From NCBI GenBank assembly GCA_963931805.1, contig OZ007498.1:66146795-66210794 (forward strand): a stretch of 64,000 nucleotides of DNA, in the 5' to 3' direction. Shown here piece by piece: positions 41,079 to 50,750 of this stretch (position 1 is its first letter; each line of letters begins with the position of its first letter). This DNA comes from Microdon myrmicae (taxonomy: Eukaryota; Arthropoda; Insecta; Diptera; Syrphidae). The position numbers and the translations under genes are program-made. The notes under the pieces are model-generated. The model made no database searches. It was not told the DNA's origin and saw only the letters and a list, made by a program, of their open reading frames with translations.

Positions 41079-43697
41079 TCATTGGCGAATCATTTTGTTC
41101 CAGGGGACGGTGGCTAGGGGCCGGGAGTGTGCGGTCTGCTGGTGGCGGTTGGTCTTGGTCGGCTGTCCACTTTCACCTGGACGATCGGTTGAGAGGGGAC
41201 CGCCCGCCCTGAGGAGCGCTGGAGGCTTGGGGGTCTGGGATGGCCCGTATGATCTATGGCGACAGGAACCTCTTTCCCATCGCTGAAGTCCGTTGCCTTT
41301 TGTGGTCGCGGGACCGGCCAGTTGATCTGGGTTAGAGTTGTAAGGTAGCAACCCACGACCGATGACCACGCGATGACTGGTGATGGGTCTCGCTATGTCG
41401 AGCCCGGTGGTGGTGCCATGTACTGCGCACGTTGGCCCCCGTCTGGAGTGAGTGGCCGGCGGGATGCGACCGTTGGGGGTGTGTGCTGTAACGTGGAGTC
41501 GGGTGCGGTGTCTACCCCGCCACTGTCCGCGTGTCCTTTCGTAATGGCAGTGACGGGCCAAGTAGTTCCCGGGGTCGTCGCAATGCAGCCTCTGTAAATG
41601 CACAGAGGGGCGTGCTTTCTTGCTGGAGTTCGAGAGACCGCTGGTTGCTGGGGAGCGCCGCACGCCAAGCGGGGCATTGCGCGCTCTTGGTCCTGTTGTG
41701 GTGGCTACAGGTGGTAGCGGTTGGCCTGGGTAGTTTTGGACCCGGGCAGGAGCTTGACCGCGTGGTGTCCTGGGTGTGGTGAGGTGCCTTGAAGTGTTCG
41801 AGTGGGTAAGCTCCTGGTTCCTCGATTGCTTCTTGCCCCTGCAATGGTTCATCGGGCGGGGGGTATGTCTTGTAGTTGGGTCGCGCAAGTGATCGGTGGC
41901 TGGTAGTTGCATGGGCCTCGTAGGTGGCCCCCGGGGCCGCCGCCGGCGAGACCTCCTTTTGGTCTTCTGATGGGAGCTGCGACCATCAGTCGTAGGGTCG
42001 GCCAGTTCCTCTGGGTCGGAGTTGTAAATTCGCAACCCACGAGGAATGGCTATATGATGGCTGGTGACAGGCCTTGTCACCTTTAGGCTTGATGATATGG
42101 TGGGTGCTGCTCCTGTTAGCACCCATCCCAGTTCAGTGGCCTGCGCGACGATGCCGGAACGTTGGTCCTTCCTTAGGGCTTCGAGGATGATGTTGGGGTA
42201 CACGCCTGCCCCAAGGATGATGTCCACCTTGTCGGCGAAGGCGATGTTTGGATCGGCTAGGTTCAGATCCGCCACGAACGAGAGATCCCTTGTCGTTGAT
42301 TGTAGTGGTGGTGTATACTCTGAGAGCCCTGACAGGATGAAGGGCCTTAGTGTCCATTGGCTCGAGCCGTGGAGGCGAGGAGTGATGCTGATGGCGGCCT
42401 GAGTCCTGGTGGCAAGGCCACGAGTGCCCCCAACAGCGTAGGTGGGGACGGATGATGCTTGGCTTCGGAGGTTTAACCTTCGGGCGAGTGATGCCGAAAT
42501 GAAGGTGCCGCTGGAGCAGGGGTCCAGCAGAGCACGGACTTCAATCCTTCGTTGGTTCTCCGACGTCACGATGACTCTGGCTGTTAGCAGCAACGCGGAA
42601 TGCTGTGAAGAGGTGCTGATGGCGTGTGCGCAGCCCCCTTCATGGCGGTCGATCCGGGGGGCGGATTCTTTGGCTCGTTGTGGCGGTGATGTTGTCCCGT
42701 CGATAGCGGTAGACCGGACATGCAGCAGGGTGTGATGTCTCCGCTGGCATCGACGGCACGTCTTTCTGGAGTGGCAGTCGCGTAGGCGGTGGCGACCCAA
42801 ACAGTTGGTGCATAAGTTCCTTTGTTGTGCGAAGGACTTCCGACAGCCGGGTGTGATTGATCGGAATCCCTCGCAAGCGTAGATCGTGTGCGCGGTCCTG
42901 CAGATTGGGCAAGGGCCCTGTTGCCTTACGGGTGCCGGCGATGTTTCGTGCATCGGGACACGGGGCTGGCTAGTCATCGGGCCAGCTACTGTTGCTGGAA
43001 CAGTCGAAGGCGGTTTTGTGGGAGGCATTGGCGTTGGTTCTGCCACGGATCCTAAGTGCGCCGTGCCCACTGCTTTCTCTGGAGTCCGCGTGAAGGTAGC
43101 CAGTTCCTCTGGGTCGGAGTTGTAGGTTCGCAACCCACGAGGAACGGCCATGTCATGTTGTGCCCCACAATGCGTGCGCGGCATCGTCTTCTGTAGGGGC
43201 TTCGGCTGGTCGATCATCGGGACCTTGAATAGGTTGGGCTTTGGGCAGGCGGCACTCTGGTCGGCGGCCTGCTCACTCTTATCCACTGTTCTGGGGTGCG
43301 GTTCCGTTTCTGATGGCTTGATGTCAGCTATTGGCAGCTGCACTGGGGGCAGCTCGCTAGGTTGAAGGCGATTGGTGCTGTTGACCATGGTTGGGGAGGC
43401 TGACTTGAGCGCGTACTGAGCATCGAGGAGCTTCGTCTGTTCCTCCAGGTATATTTCTTCGGTTTCGCCGAAACAATCCTCCGCTAAGTATGTGTGTTGT
43501 AGATGGTCCGGTGTCGCCGTGACGAAGATGTCGTAGTGCCGCTTGGAGAAGACTTCCCATTCGGCGCGGAGTGCATGTTTGGTTGCCTCGATTGCTGTCG
43601 GACTTGGTTGTCCCTTTTCCTGTATGTTGAGGAAAGGGCCGGAGATGGTGGCCTGTGCCGCGAATTGAGCGGCGATGAGTTCCTTAATCGTGGTCGG
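41079..43697 (-). CDS. BEL/Pao gag-protease polyprotein, partial, with unusual C-terminus
   Basis: Open from 43697 (just after a TAA) to the stop at 41079; the first internal Met is at 43388. N-terminus: KELIAAQFAAQA then HALRAEWEVFSKRHY, a BEL gag helix region. Mid part: CPICRTAHTIYACEGF and CTNCLGRHRLRDC...CRRCQRRHHTLLH, cysteine/histidine knuckles typical of BEL/Pao. Then VRALLDPCSSGTFISASLA, the retropepsin-like site of the DUF1758 family, and ADVI-like PNIAFADKVDIILGAGVY, ATELGWVLTG. After the protease the frame is basic, proline- and arginine-rich, without RT. The motif PRGLR-YNSDPEELA occurs three times (about 43130, 42030, 41345). The long open frame after the protease may be chance in GC-rich DNA. 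Confidence 0.75.
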   Translation of the reverse strand, partial: PTTIKELIAAQFAAQATISGPFLNIQEKGQPSPTAIEATKHALRAEWEVFSKRHYDIFVTATPDHLQHTYLAEDCFGETEEIYLEEQTKLLDAQYALKSASPTMVNSTNRLQPSELPPVQLPIADIKPSETEPHPRTVDKSEQAADQSAACPKPNLFKVPMIDQPKPLQKTMPRTHCGAQHDMAVPRGLRTYNSDPEELATFTRTPEKAVGTAHLGSVAEPTPMPPTKPPSTVPATVAGPMTSQPRVPMHETSPAPVRQQGPCPICRTAHTIYACEGFRSITPGCRKSFAQQRNLCTNCLGRHRLRDCHSRKTCRRCQRRHHTLLHVRSTAIDGTTSPPQRAKESAPRIDRHEGGCAHAISTSSQHSALLLTARVIVTSENQRRIEVRALLDPCSSGTFISASLARRLNLRSQASSVPTYAVGGTRGLATRTQAAISITPRLHGSSQWTLRPFILSGLSEYTPPLQSTTRDLSFVADLNLADPNIAFADKVDIILGAGVYPNIILEALRKDQRSGIVAQATELGWVLTGAAPTISSSLKVTRPVTSHHIAIPRGLRIYNSDPEELADPTTDGRSSHQKTKRRSRRRRPRGPPTRPMQLPATDHLRDPTTRHTPRPMNHCRGKKQSRNQELTHSNTSRHLTTPRTPRGQAPARVQNYPGQPLPPVATTTGPRARNAPLGVRRSPATSGLSNSSKKARPSVHLQRLHCDDPGNYLARHCHYERTRGQWRGRHRTRLHVTAHTPNGRIPPATHSRRGPTCAVHGTTTGLDIARPITSHRVVIGRGLLPYNSNPDQLAGPATTKGNGLQRWERGSCRHRSYGPSQTPKPPALLRAGGPLSTDRPGESGQPTKTNRHQQTAHSRPLATVPWNKMIRQ

Positions 43698-43913
43698 TTA
43701 TTGTACGAGAGCTGATGTTGAAGGCACTTTGGTTTGAACTCTCGTTAGAGAAAGTTCGTCGTCCTGCTTTCGTTTTGCGGCAACAGCGGTTTCCGACTCA
43801 TGTTGGTGATGAGCACGTGTATGATCTCTGCCGACCGAGGAATGTCGTCGGGGAACCGTTGTCAATGTTGTCGCCGTCGCCGCCGTCGCCACCGTCACCA
43901 CTGTTTGATCCAT
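43698..43913 (-). pseudogene. Gag N-terminal repeat region, alternate frame
   Basis: A frame adjacent to the gag start encodes PRRHSSVGRDHTRAHHQHE and KRKQDDELSL, ending at the TAA at 43698. The RHSSxGRDHT unit repeats in the larger frame at 43798-44988, showing local duplication at the gag 5' end. Confidence 0.4.
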
Positions 43914-44988
43914 TGTCGGCTCCGTTACGCACCGTGTGAAAGCAGGTATGATCTCTTCCGAGCGAGGAATGTCGTTGGTCTAGATCTTTGGTGTTCCGCC
44001 GACCGAGGAATGTCGTCGGGGAGCCGTTGTGTTGCTTCGTCGATGTCTTTGCCAGCATTCGCTTCTGCACTAGGCGCAGCTTCGGTAGATCGGTTTCTCC
44101 CTTTACTATAGGGTGATCGGGTCGGCGATTCGTTCTTTCAATTCCTTGGAGGTGGCAATGATCTCGTCCGCCCTCTTCTGGTGGCAGCGGTTCTAATATA
44201 GGATCATGATCGGCCGCTTGCCCCGCACTCCTTTGTTCAAGTGGCTCCTCATTCTCATTGAGCGATTCACCTAACAAAGGTGATTCAGAAAAAAAATATT
44301 TAAGGGGTGATCTATAGCTGGCATGGAATGAAGGATATAGCGTTTTGTCTCTGCCCAGCAACTTCGCCTCTTGGTCTGGGGGAGCATTTTCCTTATTATC
44401 GAGAAGACATGAAGTTGAGTCGTTAGCTTGTATAATAAGATCACATGCAATCCCCTCTAACAAGATCGGAGTAATTTCGGCACTGTTAAGCAACTCATCT
44501 GACGGGTTGTCTACCAAAGCTTCTTTGTCATTATTATCATTAAACCCAGCAACCACTGCACCTGGTCTCTTTCGGTTGTCATCTATTACATCGGAAAATT
44601 CGAATTTGTCTTTTGCCTTTTGGCATTCGTCGGAATCAAATATTAAATTTAAACCTAACTCATGGATAGCACTGGCGTTTAAGCGTCGTTTTATTTGACT
44701 TACTTGGCTTGTGGGAGTGGAACACTTCGCTGAGAAGTCAGCTGCAATATTCTTGGAATTCTTCTTGACCATAGCTGCATCGATTGTTGCCTTTTTCACC
44801 GTTAATAAACCGGGTTCGTCGGTACCGTCAACCGGTTCTAATGTGTTGTTTAGATCAATGCTGATGTCCGTATTAAGAAGGGATGTTTCACAGTCGTTAT
44901 CCCTAGTAATTTCAGTCGTCCTTGATTTGTGTCGAGTCAGGTTGCAGTGTCTATGTGCCGCGAACTGGGCGGCGATGAGACGATCCAA
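43798..44988 (-). CDS. Foreign-looking segment in BEL element, with KEN-box-like motif
   Basis: 396 codons from the Met at 44988. It starts DRLIAAQFAAH, a duplicate of the gag start at 43680-43640, then departs from any BEL sequence I know. The middle (about 44900-44280) is acidic, serine-rich and AT-richer than both sides. Features: KRRLNASAIHELGLNLIF, DNKENAPPD (KENAPP at 44377-44394, like an APC/C KEN box), and SPLKYFFSESPLLG, which has SP sites. The C-terminal part has two RHSSLGRDHT-like repeats and a GD-rich tract. Such motifs are common in cell-cycle regulators, so capture of a host exon is plausible, but I do not recognise the gene. Confidence 0.5.
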   Translation of the reverse strand: MDRLIAAQFAAHRHCNLTRHKSRTTEITRDNDCETSLLNTDISIDLNNTLEPVDGTDEPGLLTVKKATIDAAMVKKNSKNIAADFSAKCSTPTSQVSQIKRRLNASAIHELGLNLIFDSDECQKAKDKFEFSDVIDDNRKRPGAVVAGFNDNNDKEALVDNPSDELLNSAEITPILLEGIACDLIIQANDSTSCLLDNKENAPPDQEAKLLGRDKTLYPSFHASYRSPLKYFFSESPLLGESLNENEEPLEQRSAGQAADHDPILEPLPPEEGGRDHCHLQGIERTNRRPDHPIVKGETDLPKLRLVQKRMLAKTSTKQHNGSPTTFLGRRNTKDLDQRHSSLGRDHTCFHTVRNGADNGSNSGDGGDGGDGDNIDNGSPTTFLGRQRSYTCSSPT

Positions 44989-45005
44989 ATCGGCACTGGA
45001 TCCGT

Positions 45006-45017
45006 TTCGAAGGACCA
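45006..45017 (-). promoter_or_regulatory. BEL primer binding site, tRNA-Tyr-like
   Basis: Minus strand TGGTCCTTCGAA, five bases after the LTR end. TGGTCCTTCGA is complementary to a tRNA 3' end TCGAAGGACCA, as in tRNA-Tyr. Confidence 0.65.
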
Positions 45018-45022
45018 GAAAA

Positions 45023-45514
45023 TGTTAATGTAATAGTGGCGGGCGATAATGTGGTCGCGTCCAGAGGAGAAAAGCGTTCCAAGAGCGAAGTCAAACGATG
45101 GAATCAGCTTCCAAAAGGATGAACTCGAACGGTAGAATTAGCACATAAGAAGATGAAGTCAAACGATGGAATCAAGGCCCAAAAGGATGAAGTGAAACGA
45201 TGGAATCACTGCCCGAAAAGATGAAGTGAAACGATGGAATCACTGCCCGAAAAGATGAAGTCTTTTTTCCTTGACATTGACTTTTATTAATTAATGTATG
45301 TTGTTGATTGGCCGAGAGCCGATGGTGTTTACTCGATGAATGTTGATTGTAGACTGACGAATTGGCATAACTGCCAATTCAAAAGGCGACGCTATGACAT
45401 CATCGTGGTGACAATGATGACCAGTTGGTGCCAGCTGCTGCGCAACTGGTATACATGCGAATGTACTAGATTTCTCCAGTACATTCCAGCACATTTAATT
45501 GCCAATCCGCAACA
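45023..45514 (-). repeat. BEL 5' LTR with internal tandem repeat
   Basis: 492 bp; about 92 bp longer than the 3' LTR because of repeats at about 45172-45275 (GATGAAGTGAAACGATGGAATCA, 34-bp period, about three units). Otherwise nearly identical to the 3' LTR. Confidence 0.9.
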
Positions 45515-45780
45515 TACATCATGGAAGTTTCTTCAACTTTAGGCACTTCAGACCATTGTGCCGTTTCATCTTCATTTCCTGTAATCAACGACAGTGTTAT
45601 CGGAAATGTTTGCAATGGAATTGTATGGCTGCATAGCGTTGTGAGATTTTTTTGTTTTTTATTACACGTGTGGTGGTGGCAGATTCCTCTAGACGAATTC
45701 GTAATGACAAAGGATTTGGATTACATACTATGCAACCTTCACCAGGGACCATAAACATTGCGCCGTCTATTTTTCAGCTT
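45515..45780 (+). pseudogene. LINE endonuclease relic, right of BEL insertion
   Basis: EVSSTLGTSDHCAVSSSFP continues the frame from 40659; beyond about 45600 the similarity to LINE linker (IVWLHS) is weak and a stop follows. Confidence 0.5.
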
Positions 45781-45799
45781 CGCCATGGTATGATAAATC

Positions 45800-46700
45800 C
45801 TTAACGTACACATTGGCCGGCGACCTTTTTCTCCCAGCAATAAAATACCCAAGCAGCTGTATATAATTAGCGCAATCGACGCTGAAGCCAATTTCCCTAA
45901 CTCGCACCATGTGCAAACAAAAGAACGCCGTTTTTCCGCAGGCATTCTGGCGATACGATAAACAATCTATATCGTTTGAAGTATCCCAAATGCATCTCCC
46001 ATCTAATGAGTTACAACCTGTTTACTCAGTTGAACTCTCAGATCATAAATTCCCTTTGTCCTACATATTCCTGGATCGGTTTACCGGTGACTTTCTCACA
46101 TAAGCAGACACAAACCGAATTAGCATCCAATGAGATTCGGCTTGTTTGCTTAGCCGAACTCACATCTCAGTGATGCACATTTTCCCTTTCTTTGTTTTAG
46201 ATTCGTTCCCATGGCTTTGATCCATAAAAGAACCAATGTACACACATACATGTGTACCGTGACGACCTTCTCTATGAGATCTGTTTGGTTACCCCAAAGA
46301 GAGACTTTATGTCTCTCTTGGAATAGGAAAATGCACCCCTTAATTAAGAGAGCCAGTTTCACTGGCCGAATTTCCTTTAACAACGAATGAATATCGTTGA
46401 GTCAAATTACACCCACCGACCACCACGGTCGTTGCCGCTCCCGCTCTCCGTCGCGCGGCGGAGAAGCGTAGGTCGTGTGAAAAGGAAGTGTCTCAATGTG
46501 TTTAAAATTCATAAAAAAAATCAATTTAATATTAATAATAAGTTAAAACACTAACATATTTGATAATGGTGGAGAACAAAGTGGTCTTTATTTAGAGAAT
46601 AAAACGTAACAAATAAAGAATAAACATTGATTAAATCTGTGCGTTATTTTCCGTGTTGTCCGCTCCGTAAAATGGCGTTCAGTTTGTTGGCATGCGAACG
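45800..46700 (+). mobile_element. LTR-like element, hairpin-rich (plus orientation)
   Basis: Perfect stems: AAGAGAGAC/GTCTCTCTT at 46297-46305/46311-46319 and TACACA/TGTGTA near 46228-46245. Right end: AATAAAG at about 46614 and CTGTGCGTTATTTTCCGTG. It is an inverted relative of 47030-48126, the AAGAGA hairpin and the GT-rich tract being shared in reverse. Confidence 0.5.
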
Positions 46701-47029
46701 ATACGTGTCGGAACTTAAGTGACAGTCGAATGGGGATAGGAGTGAACCGAGTGTCCGTGTTTGGCACAATACTCCTAATCCCCACATACCTCTTGGGAGA
46801 GGCAAACCTATTGTGGGGGAACGAGTTCGCGACGCCAGCATGGGCGAGAGTTCTACCTCGTCTCCACCACTTCTAAGTGTCTGCCATAGACCGAAAGAAA
46901 AAGGAAGTACGCACAAACACTCAGAGAAAACTGTTCACCATACAAAAGGACTTGGTTCTATGAGCGGAAAAGACTGAACGAAAATGACCCGGGAACTGCA
47001 GCACAGAAGACGAAAGTATAATAAAACAC
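46701..47029. other. Sequence between two inverted LTR-like elements
   Basis: Contains GTGAACCGAGTGTCCG...GGCACAATACT (46731-46765), also seen at 6688-6716 after the other plus-oriented LTR-like element; probably internal leader sequence of that family. No gene. Confidence 0.45.
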
Positions 47030-48126
47030 ACTGGTTCCACAGCACCGGAAACGAAATGAAACGCACTGATTAGATGTTACGACAAATTTGTGTTTTTATT
47101 TTTAATTAATTGAGCTATTGTTTTATATAACATTTTTAAATTATGAAATCGAATAGATCACTGTTTTAATGTTATTGAATCTTTATTGTGAACTTTTGAT
47201 TTTTCCACTATTTACTCGATCACGGATTTAATATAAAGTCTATTGGATGTACATCACTTTCTATTTCTGCTGCCATTAATACAAAGTACTCTAACTACAC
47301 GAAACTCGACGGGGTACTTCGCGTCTCCGTGTGCACCGGAGAGCGGAAGTCGGCATGACCGTGGCGCTCAGCGAATGGAATTAGACTCCTCGATATTTAA
47401 TCGTTTAGGGGTGAGTTTTCCCGAGAGAGAGAGTGTTTCTCTCGAGGTGAAAACAAGGAAGAAAGACTTGGCAATGTATGTGTATGTGTGCGTGGAGATC
47501 ACTTTGTTTTTTTCATATATAAGGCCATGGGAATGAACCTGAAACAAAGAAAGGAAAAATGGATCGTGGAGTTCTTTGTTTATGTGAGAGGTTACTGGGA
47601 AACGAATCCAGAACTATGTAGGATAAAAGGAAGTTATGGCCTGAGAGTTCAACTGAGTAAACAAGTTGCAATTCATTAGATGGTCGGTGCATTTGGGATA
47701 CTAGGATGATTGAATTGTTTGCGTATCCCCAGAATGCCTGCTGGAGGCAGCGGTCTTTTGTTTACTCATGGTGTGAGTTAGGGAAACAGTCTCAACGTGG
47801 ATGGTGCTAATTACACGCAGCTGGTGTTCGACTATTTATCTATTTATGGCTAAAAGGGTCGACTGCCGATGTGTGCATAGATAGTTTTTATGTACACATA
47901 TTGAGGGAATTTATGATAAGGTAAGAAAGAACTCTTACAGGAATTTATATGCGAAGAGATGCAAGAAAAGGTAAGAATTCTTTTACTGAAGCTTTTTAGA
48001 TTATACCTTAGATAATCCTAAATGCGTAAAGCATTTAAGGTGCTAATGCGATTGCATTAGCGAAATTATATGATTGGATGGGAGGGGGGTTTGGCGTGAA
48101 CCGTGGGGTTTGGCGGAACCGCCACA
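47030..48126 (-). mobile_element. LTR-like element, hairpin-rich (minus orientation)
   Basis: Minus-strand start TGTGGCGGTTCC at 48126 with stem GGCGG/CCGCC. Stems CTAATGC/GCATTAG at 48043-48049/48054-48060, AAATGC/GCATTT at 48020-48025/48031-48036 and CGAGAGA/TCTCTCG near 47423-47445. The minus-strand 3' end has AATAAAG near 47185 and CAGTGCGTTTCATTTCG near 47065. No coding content. Confidence 0.55.
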
Positions 48127-48139
48127 CTATAGCGCCGAG

Positions 48140-48720
48140 TCAGCGCCCCGAGATGTCACCAAATAACTGCTGCAGTTCTTTTTGAATCGTTGCAGGTTTT
48201 AATACTCTGGAAACACTCGCGCGGGGAGGGAATTCCACAGCTTTTCCGCTCTGTAACGGAACGAGTTGTTTTTTTGTGCCTTCGATGTGATAGCGACTGT
48301 AGTTCTGACGTTAACGCCGTGTCCCCAACCAGGTGGATCGCTCGTCTCTCTATGCTCTCAAGTAGGATGAGGGTATGCTTAGGAGCGGAGCTCCAAACAC
48401 GAGAGCAATATTTGAGCGCCGGCCTAATTTGGGATTTACACAGAAGAAGTCGGGCCAGAAACGTCTTGGCTCTAAAAAGATAACTCAGTTTTCCAGAGGC
48501 GGACCTGGCGATGTTCGACATGTGTTTATGCCACCATACATTCCCACAGACCGTGACGCCGAGCAGCTTCATGCTTTCCCCAAATTCGAGGGCATGGCCA
48601 TTCATCATCAGCTGTGGAACCGATGGTCCACTTTTCTTTGTGAATGTTGTATGTAAATCGACAATATTGGCTTTTCTCAACTGCAAGACCTTAATCAGAT
48701 CCCGATTCAGAGCGTCGATC
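48140..48720 (-). pseudogene. LINE RT C-terminal fragment
   Basis: One open frame at 48686-48156: LLGVTVCGNVWWHKHM, ARLLLCKSQIRPALKYCSRVWSSAP, LLESIERRAIHLVGD. This is the C-terminal region of a Jockey-superfamily RT. Related to the plus-strand copy at 51990-52645. The RT catalytic part is absent. Confidence 0.75.
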
Positions 48721-50118
48721 TGGCTACATCTCAGCTGATGGGAATTTTAATGGCGAAATTTCACACGTGTGCTTTATTAAGCGGTGCATGTGGTATGTAT
48801 GCTTGTTCGTCTATGGTCGCAAAGCTTGGGATGTTTACAGCAAATGCTTTTCTCTTTCTAGTAGGCACTGTGAGTAGGTCGTTAGAATATAGTTATAACT
48901 AAAGGACTTGTCGTCAAAGACGACTAAACGCCGTGTGGTAGGTGGGCTCCTCTCCCCGTAGTAAAATGCTGCCTCAATGGCTGAGTTGATAAGGAAGTTG
49001 TGTCTTGCGTTTGATTGTACAAACCTAGGTCCTTTTCACGACTCTTGCTATTGTGCAGTTCAGCACAGTTACTGAGTGGTAGGCATAGTCCCAAAGACCA
49101 ACCGCTCGGTAAAATACCACCTCATTAAGCCATATGCTCCGTGAAATAGTTGAGAAATTCTTGACCATCGTTCGGAGCTTGGCTGACGGACCCGGTCGAG
49201 AAAAAAGTAGGATCTCAGGGCACTGACTCAGCCCTATAGGTTCGCCTTTCCTGGGAGAAGTAAGAAAAAAAAAAATGCATGGTATAATCGGTTGATCACT
49301 CGAAAAGAGGAAACAAGCTGTAGTATTATGATTTGTTGAAAGCCAGTGTGTAATACCACAGTACGTGCCTTGCACTTCCGCTGTGGGGATTTAGTGTGAA
49401 AATGTTAGATTTCTTCTTTTTACCTCGTTATTTATCTCGACTGCAAGACCATGTGCAACTTCTTCTTCTTCCTCTTCCAGTTCAAATCCAGCAATGTGAT
49501 TTGTAGATTATCCAGTGTCGGCTCCTCTGGATGTTCTCCCGATGCGGCACTGATTAGTTACCTTTAGCTTGCCGAACAACCGCTGTTAAATGAATCCGTG
49601 CTGATTACACCCAGAAAGCAGCGACTGAGGCCACACAATTTCACAGGAAAGACCCACAATCACTTTTACGTAAAAGTTTGCCCTTCTGCAATTCTTCTTT
49701 TATGACAAAAAAAAAATACTTTTCACTTTCTTTTTTCGTTTCAATTTTCCTCTCTCTTTACATTTTCTTTATTTATTATTTACAAAAAGGATTAACACAC
49801 ACCGGATCATTTCTTTATACTTCCGCCTTTTTCCCTTTTTTTTCCTCTGCCGTTAACAACAGTTTTCCTATCTTCTTCCGAAAAAACCCGTCAACAACGG
49901 AACGTCAACAAAAAAACCGCACATCAAAAAAAACATTAACCCTTTCTCTCTTTCGCTCCCCATTCACGTCCACTTCGAAAACCGAATTCGAACTCGAAGA
50001 ACTGCACGATCCACACCCGAATCGGTTGTTCGAAAACTCACTTCTGGATCGTGCAATTCCTCCACCACCTTACCATCATACCACCTTAAAACAAATTATA
50101 TTAAAATTACAAAAATGA
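48721..50118. other. No gene recognised
   Basis: Mixed sequence with an oligo-A run at 49264-49276 and T/C-rich stretches at 49680-49900. The open frame at 49678-50118 is low-complexity (F/S/L-rich) and is not convincing as a gene. Confidence 0.45.
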
Positions 50119-50480
50119 TTAATTGATGGGGAGGCGGACGCACGTAACAAAGCGTACTGTACTGTCATCCACAAAACTGAACACTCTGTTATCCATTGAC
50201 TCCAACAAATCATTTATGTGAAGCAAAAACAAGGTTGGGGCCAAATTGGAACCATGGGACACCCCGGAATTGACAGAATACAGACCCGAAGACTCGTCGT
50301 CTACAATAACCCGGATCGATCGATTTTCGAGGAAGCTCTTGGTCCAGGCGCAAAACTGCTGGGAAAGTCCATATGAATGACGTTTGCTCAGCAATGCCCC
50401 GTGACAGGCGCAGGGCTTGCTTCATATGAACGATTTATTAGAATCAGCCGCCAGTAAAATATTCAGTTTTGTGGATGATA
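50119..50480 (-). pseudogene. LINE reverse transcriptase fragment
   Basis: Minus frame 50394-50119: SYGLSQQFCAWTKSFLENRSIRV, SGVSHGSNLAPTLFLLHINDLL, VFSFVDDSTVRF. These are RT motifs 4 and 5 with the catalytic Y/F-x-DD. At 50430-50480 a second small duplicate of the LL-SVDDST part is seen in plus orientation. Same LINE group as 48140-48720. Confidence 0.7.
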
Positions 50481-50750
50481 GTACCTTGTTTCTTCCTTTT
50501 CGAATGATCCGTCTATTAATACATCAACGGCCCACCAGCTGAGATATAGCCAGGTCGACTCTGAATCGAAATCTGGATAACGTTCTGTGCAGGTTTCTTA
50601 AAGCTACGCAAAGAATCAACCACAATTCCAATCCCAACTCCCTTTGCCAACCTGCAGTTATCTGCAAACATTCACCAACCCAAGAAAATCGTCCATGCAT
50701 TTAATGCACCACACCCAAAATTCCCTGAAAAGAATTCTTTACATACAAGC
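50481..50750. other. Spacer, possible LINE remnants
   Basis: No defined feature. Confidence 0.35.

Larger units (their letters stand above)
40660..45514 (-). mobile_element. BEL/Pao-type LTR element lacking reverse transcriptase
   Basis: Minus orientation. LTRs at 40660-41059 (3') and 45023-45514 (5'), TSD TACAT at 40655-40659 and 45515-45519. Internal region about 3.96 kb, distinctly GC-rich except for an AT-rich stretch at about 44105-44940. It encodes a gag with BEL-type zinc knuckles and a DUF1758-type protease, then ends near the 3' LTR with no RT, RNase H or integrase. Non-autonomous. Confidence 0.9.

Noticed and set aside
41079..45000. High-GC block with long open frames, suggesting bacterial contamination or gene transfer
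   Set aside because: It lies exactly between two near-identical LTRs with a 5-bp TSD and encodes BEL-type zinc knuckles and protease; it is a eukaryotic retroelement.
49678..50118. 146-codon plus-strand open frame starting MPFCNSSFMTKKKYFS
   Set aside because: Low-complexity F/S/L-rich translation of a T/C-rich stretch; no domain, no splice or promoter context.
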